Origin: Lachnospiraceae bacterium GAM79
GTDB taxonomy: Bacteria; Bacillota; Clostridia; Lachnospirales; Lachnospiraceae
Length of the DNA: 64,000 nucleotides
NCBI GenBank assembly: GCA_020735665.1
Contig: CP085928.1
Coordinates: 558,001 to 622,000, forward strand
Reading direction: 5' to 3'
Position 1 is the first letter of the stretch; each line of letters opens with the position of its first letter. The notes under the pieces were generated by a model. It was given only the letters and a program-made list of their open reading frames with translations, did no database searches and had not been told where the DNA came from. Shown piece after piece: positions 63,865-64,000 of the stretch. Position numbers and translations under genes: made by a program.

Positions 63865-64000
63865 ATGAACTTGGATTTTTCAATTATTTTACCGATACTT
63901 ATAGCATTTGGAATCAGTGTGGTGTTAAGCCCGATCGTAATTCCGTTTTTAAAGAAACTGAAATTTGGACAGTTTGTACGAGATGATGGCCCGGAAACGC
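63865..64000 (+). CDS. mraY: Phospho-N-acetylmuramoyl-pentapeptide transferase, N-terminal part
   Basis: The first 45 residues are visible: one membrane segment ([20 protein letters not shown]) and [11 protein letters not shown], the Q-x-VR-x-DGP signature of MraY, which makes lipid I. AAGGAG precedes the ATG. The gene runs off the right edge. Position after the PBP genes is as in other dcw clusters. Confidence 0.93.
   Translation, partial: MNLDFSIILPILIAFGISVVLSPIVIPFLKKLKFGQFVRDDGPET

Overview
The window looks like a piece of a Lachnospiraceae (Clostridia, Firmicutes) chromosome carrying a large mobile-element insertion. The family call is an inference. It rests on the mraZ-rsmH-ftsL-PBP-PBP-mraY cell-division cluster, T-box leaders on trpB and aspS, a DUF4317 protein, a TatD-associated radical SAM protein, strong GGAGG ribosome sites and moderate AT content. 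No 16S rRNA is present, so genus and species cannot be fixed.

Bases 1 to about 26,400 are accessory DNA ending at the right with an excisionase gene and a Tn916-type tyrosine integrase placed directly against ychF. The left end of the element lies outside the window. From left to right it holds: the tail of an unknown gene; an IS21 remnant cut by an IS256-family element whose transposase has an in-frame stop; a minimal RiPP locus (29-residue Cys-containing precursor plus radical SAM/SPASM maturase); an IS481/IS1202-like element flanked by a perfect 25-bp direct repeat; two orphan genes and a decayed gene; a thirteen-gene cassette (7373-20639); and a maintenance module of small regulators, an S24 peptidase, a umuC remnant, resolvase-like proteins, an orphan PemK/MazF toxin, Xis and Int.

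The cassette is the most unusual part. A glutamine-synthetase-fold amidoligase, a gamma-glutamylcyclotransferase-like protein and a double-AAA Lon-type protease are packed with overlapping or nearly touching ends. They are followed by an unknown acidic protein, a membrane zinc peptidase, a calcineurin-like phosphoesterase, an M50 peptidase with a PqqD-like front, a small membrane protein, a PPP-type phosphatase, an ASCH protein and a macro-domain-like protein. The content suggests formation, trimming and destruction of amide-linked conjugates, with phosphate or ADP-ribose signalling attached. The substrate is unknown.

Bases 26,450 to 64,000 are core chromosome: ychF, lgt, tRNA-Gly, an LtaS-like sulfatase, guaB, dus, trpB (Trp T-box), aspS (T-box), a pyridoxamine kinase, a radical SAM gene, typA, nhaC, hslO, a methyltransferase, corA, sbcDC, DUF4317, a two-component system, a one-domain Fur protein, then the division/murein cluster running off the right edge at mraY. 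Four intergenic regions of the core carry the same structured element: a conserved core of about 110 nt closed by long palindromic arms that differ at every locus. Paired positions change together between copies, which points to a real RNA (or hairpin DNA) structure. A fifth locus holds a differently sequenced but similarly built element, and a 106-bp tandem array lies beside the third copy.
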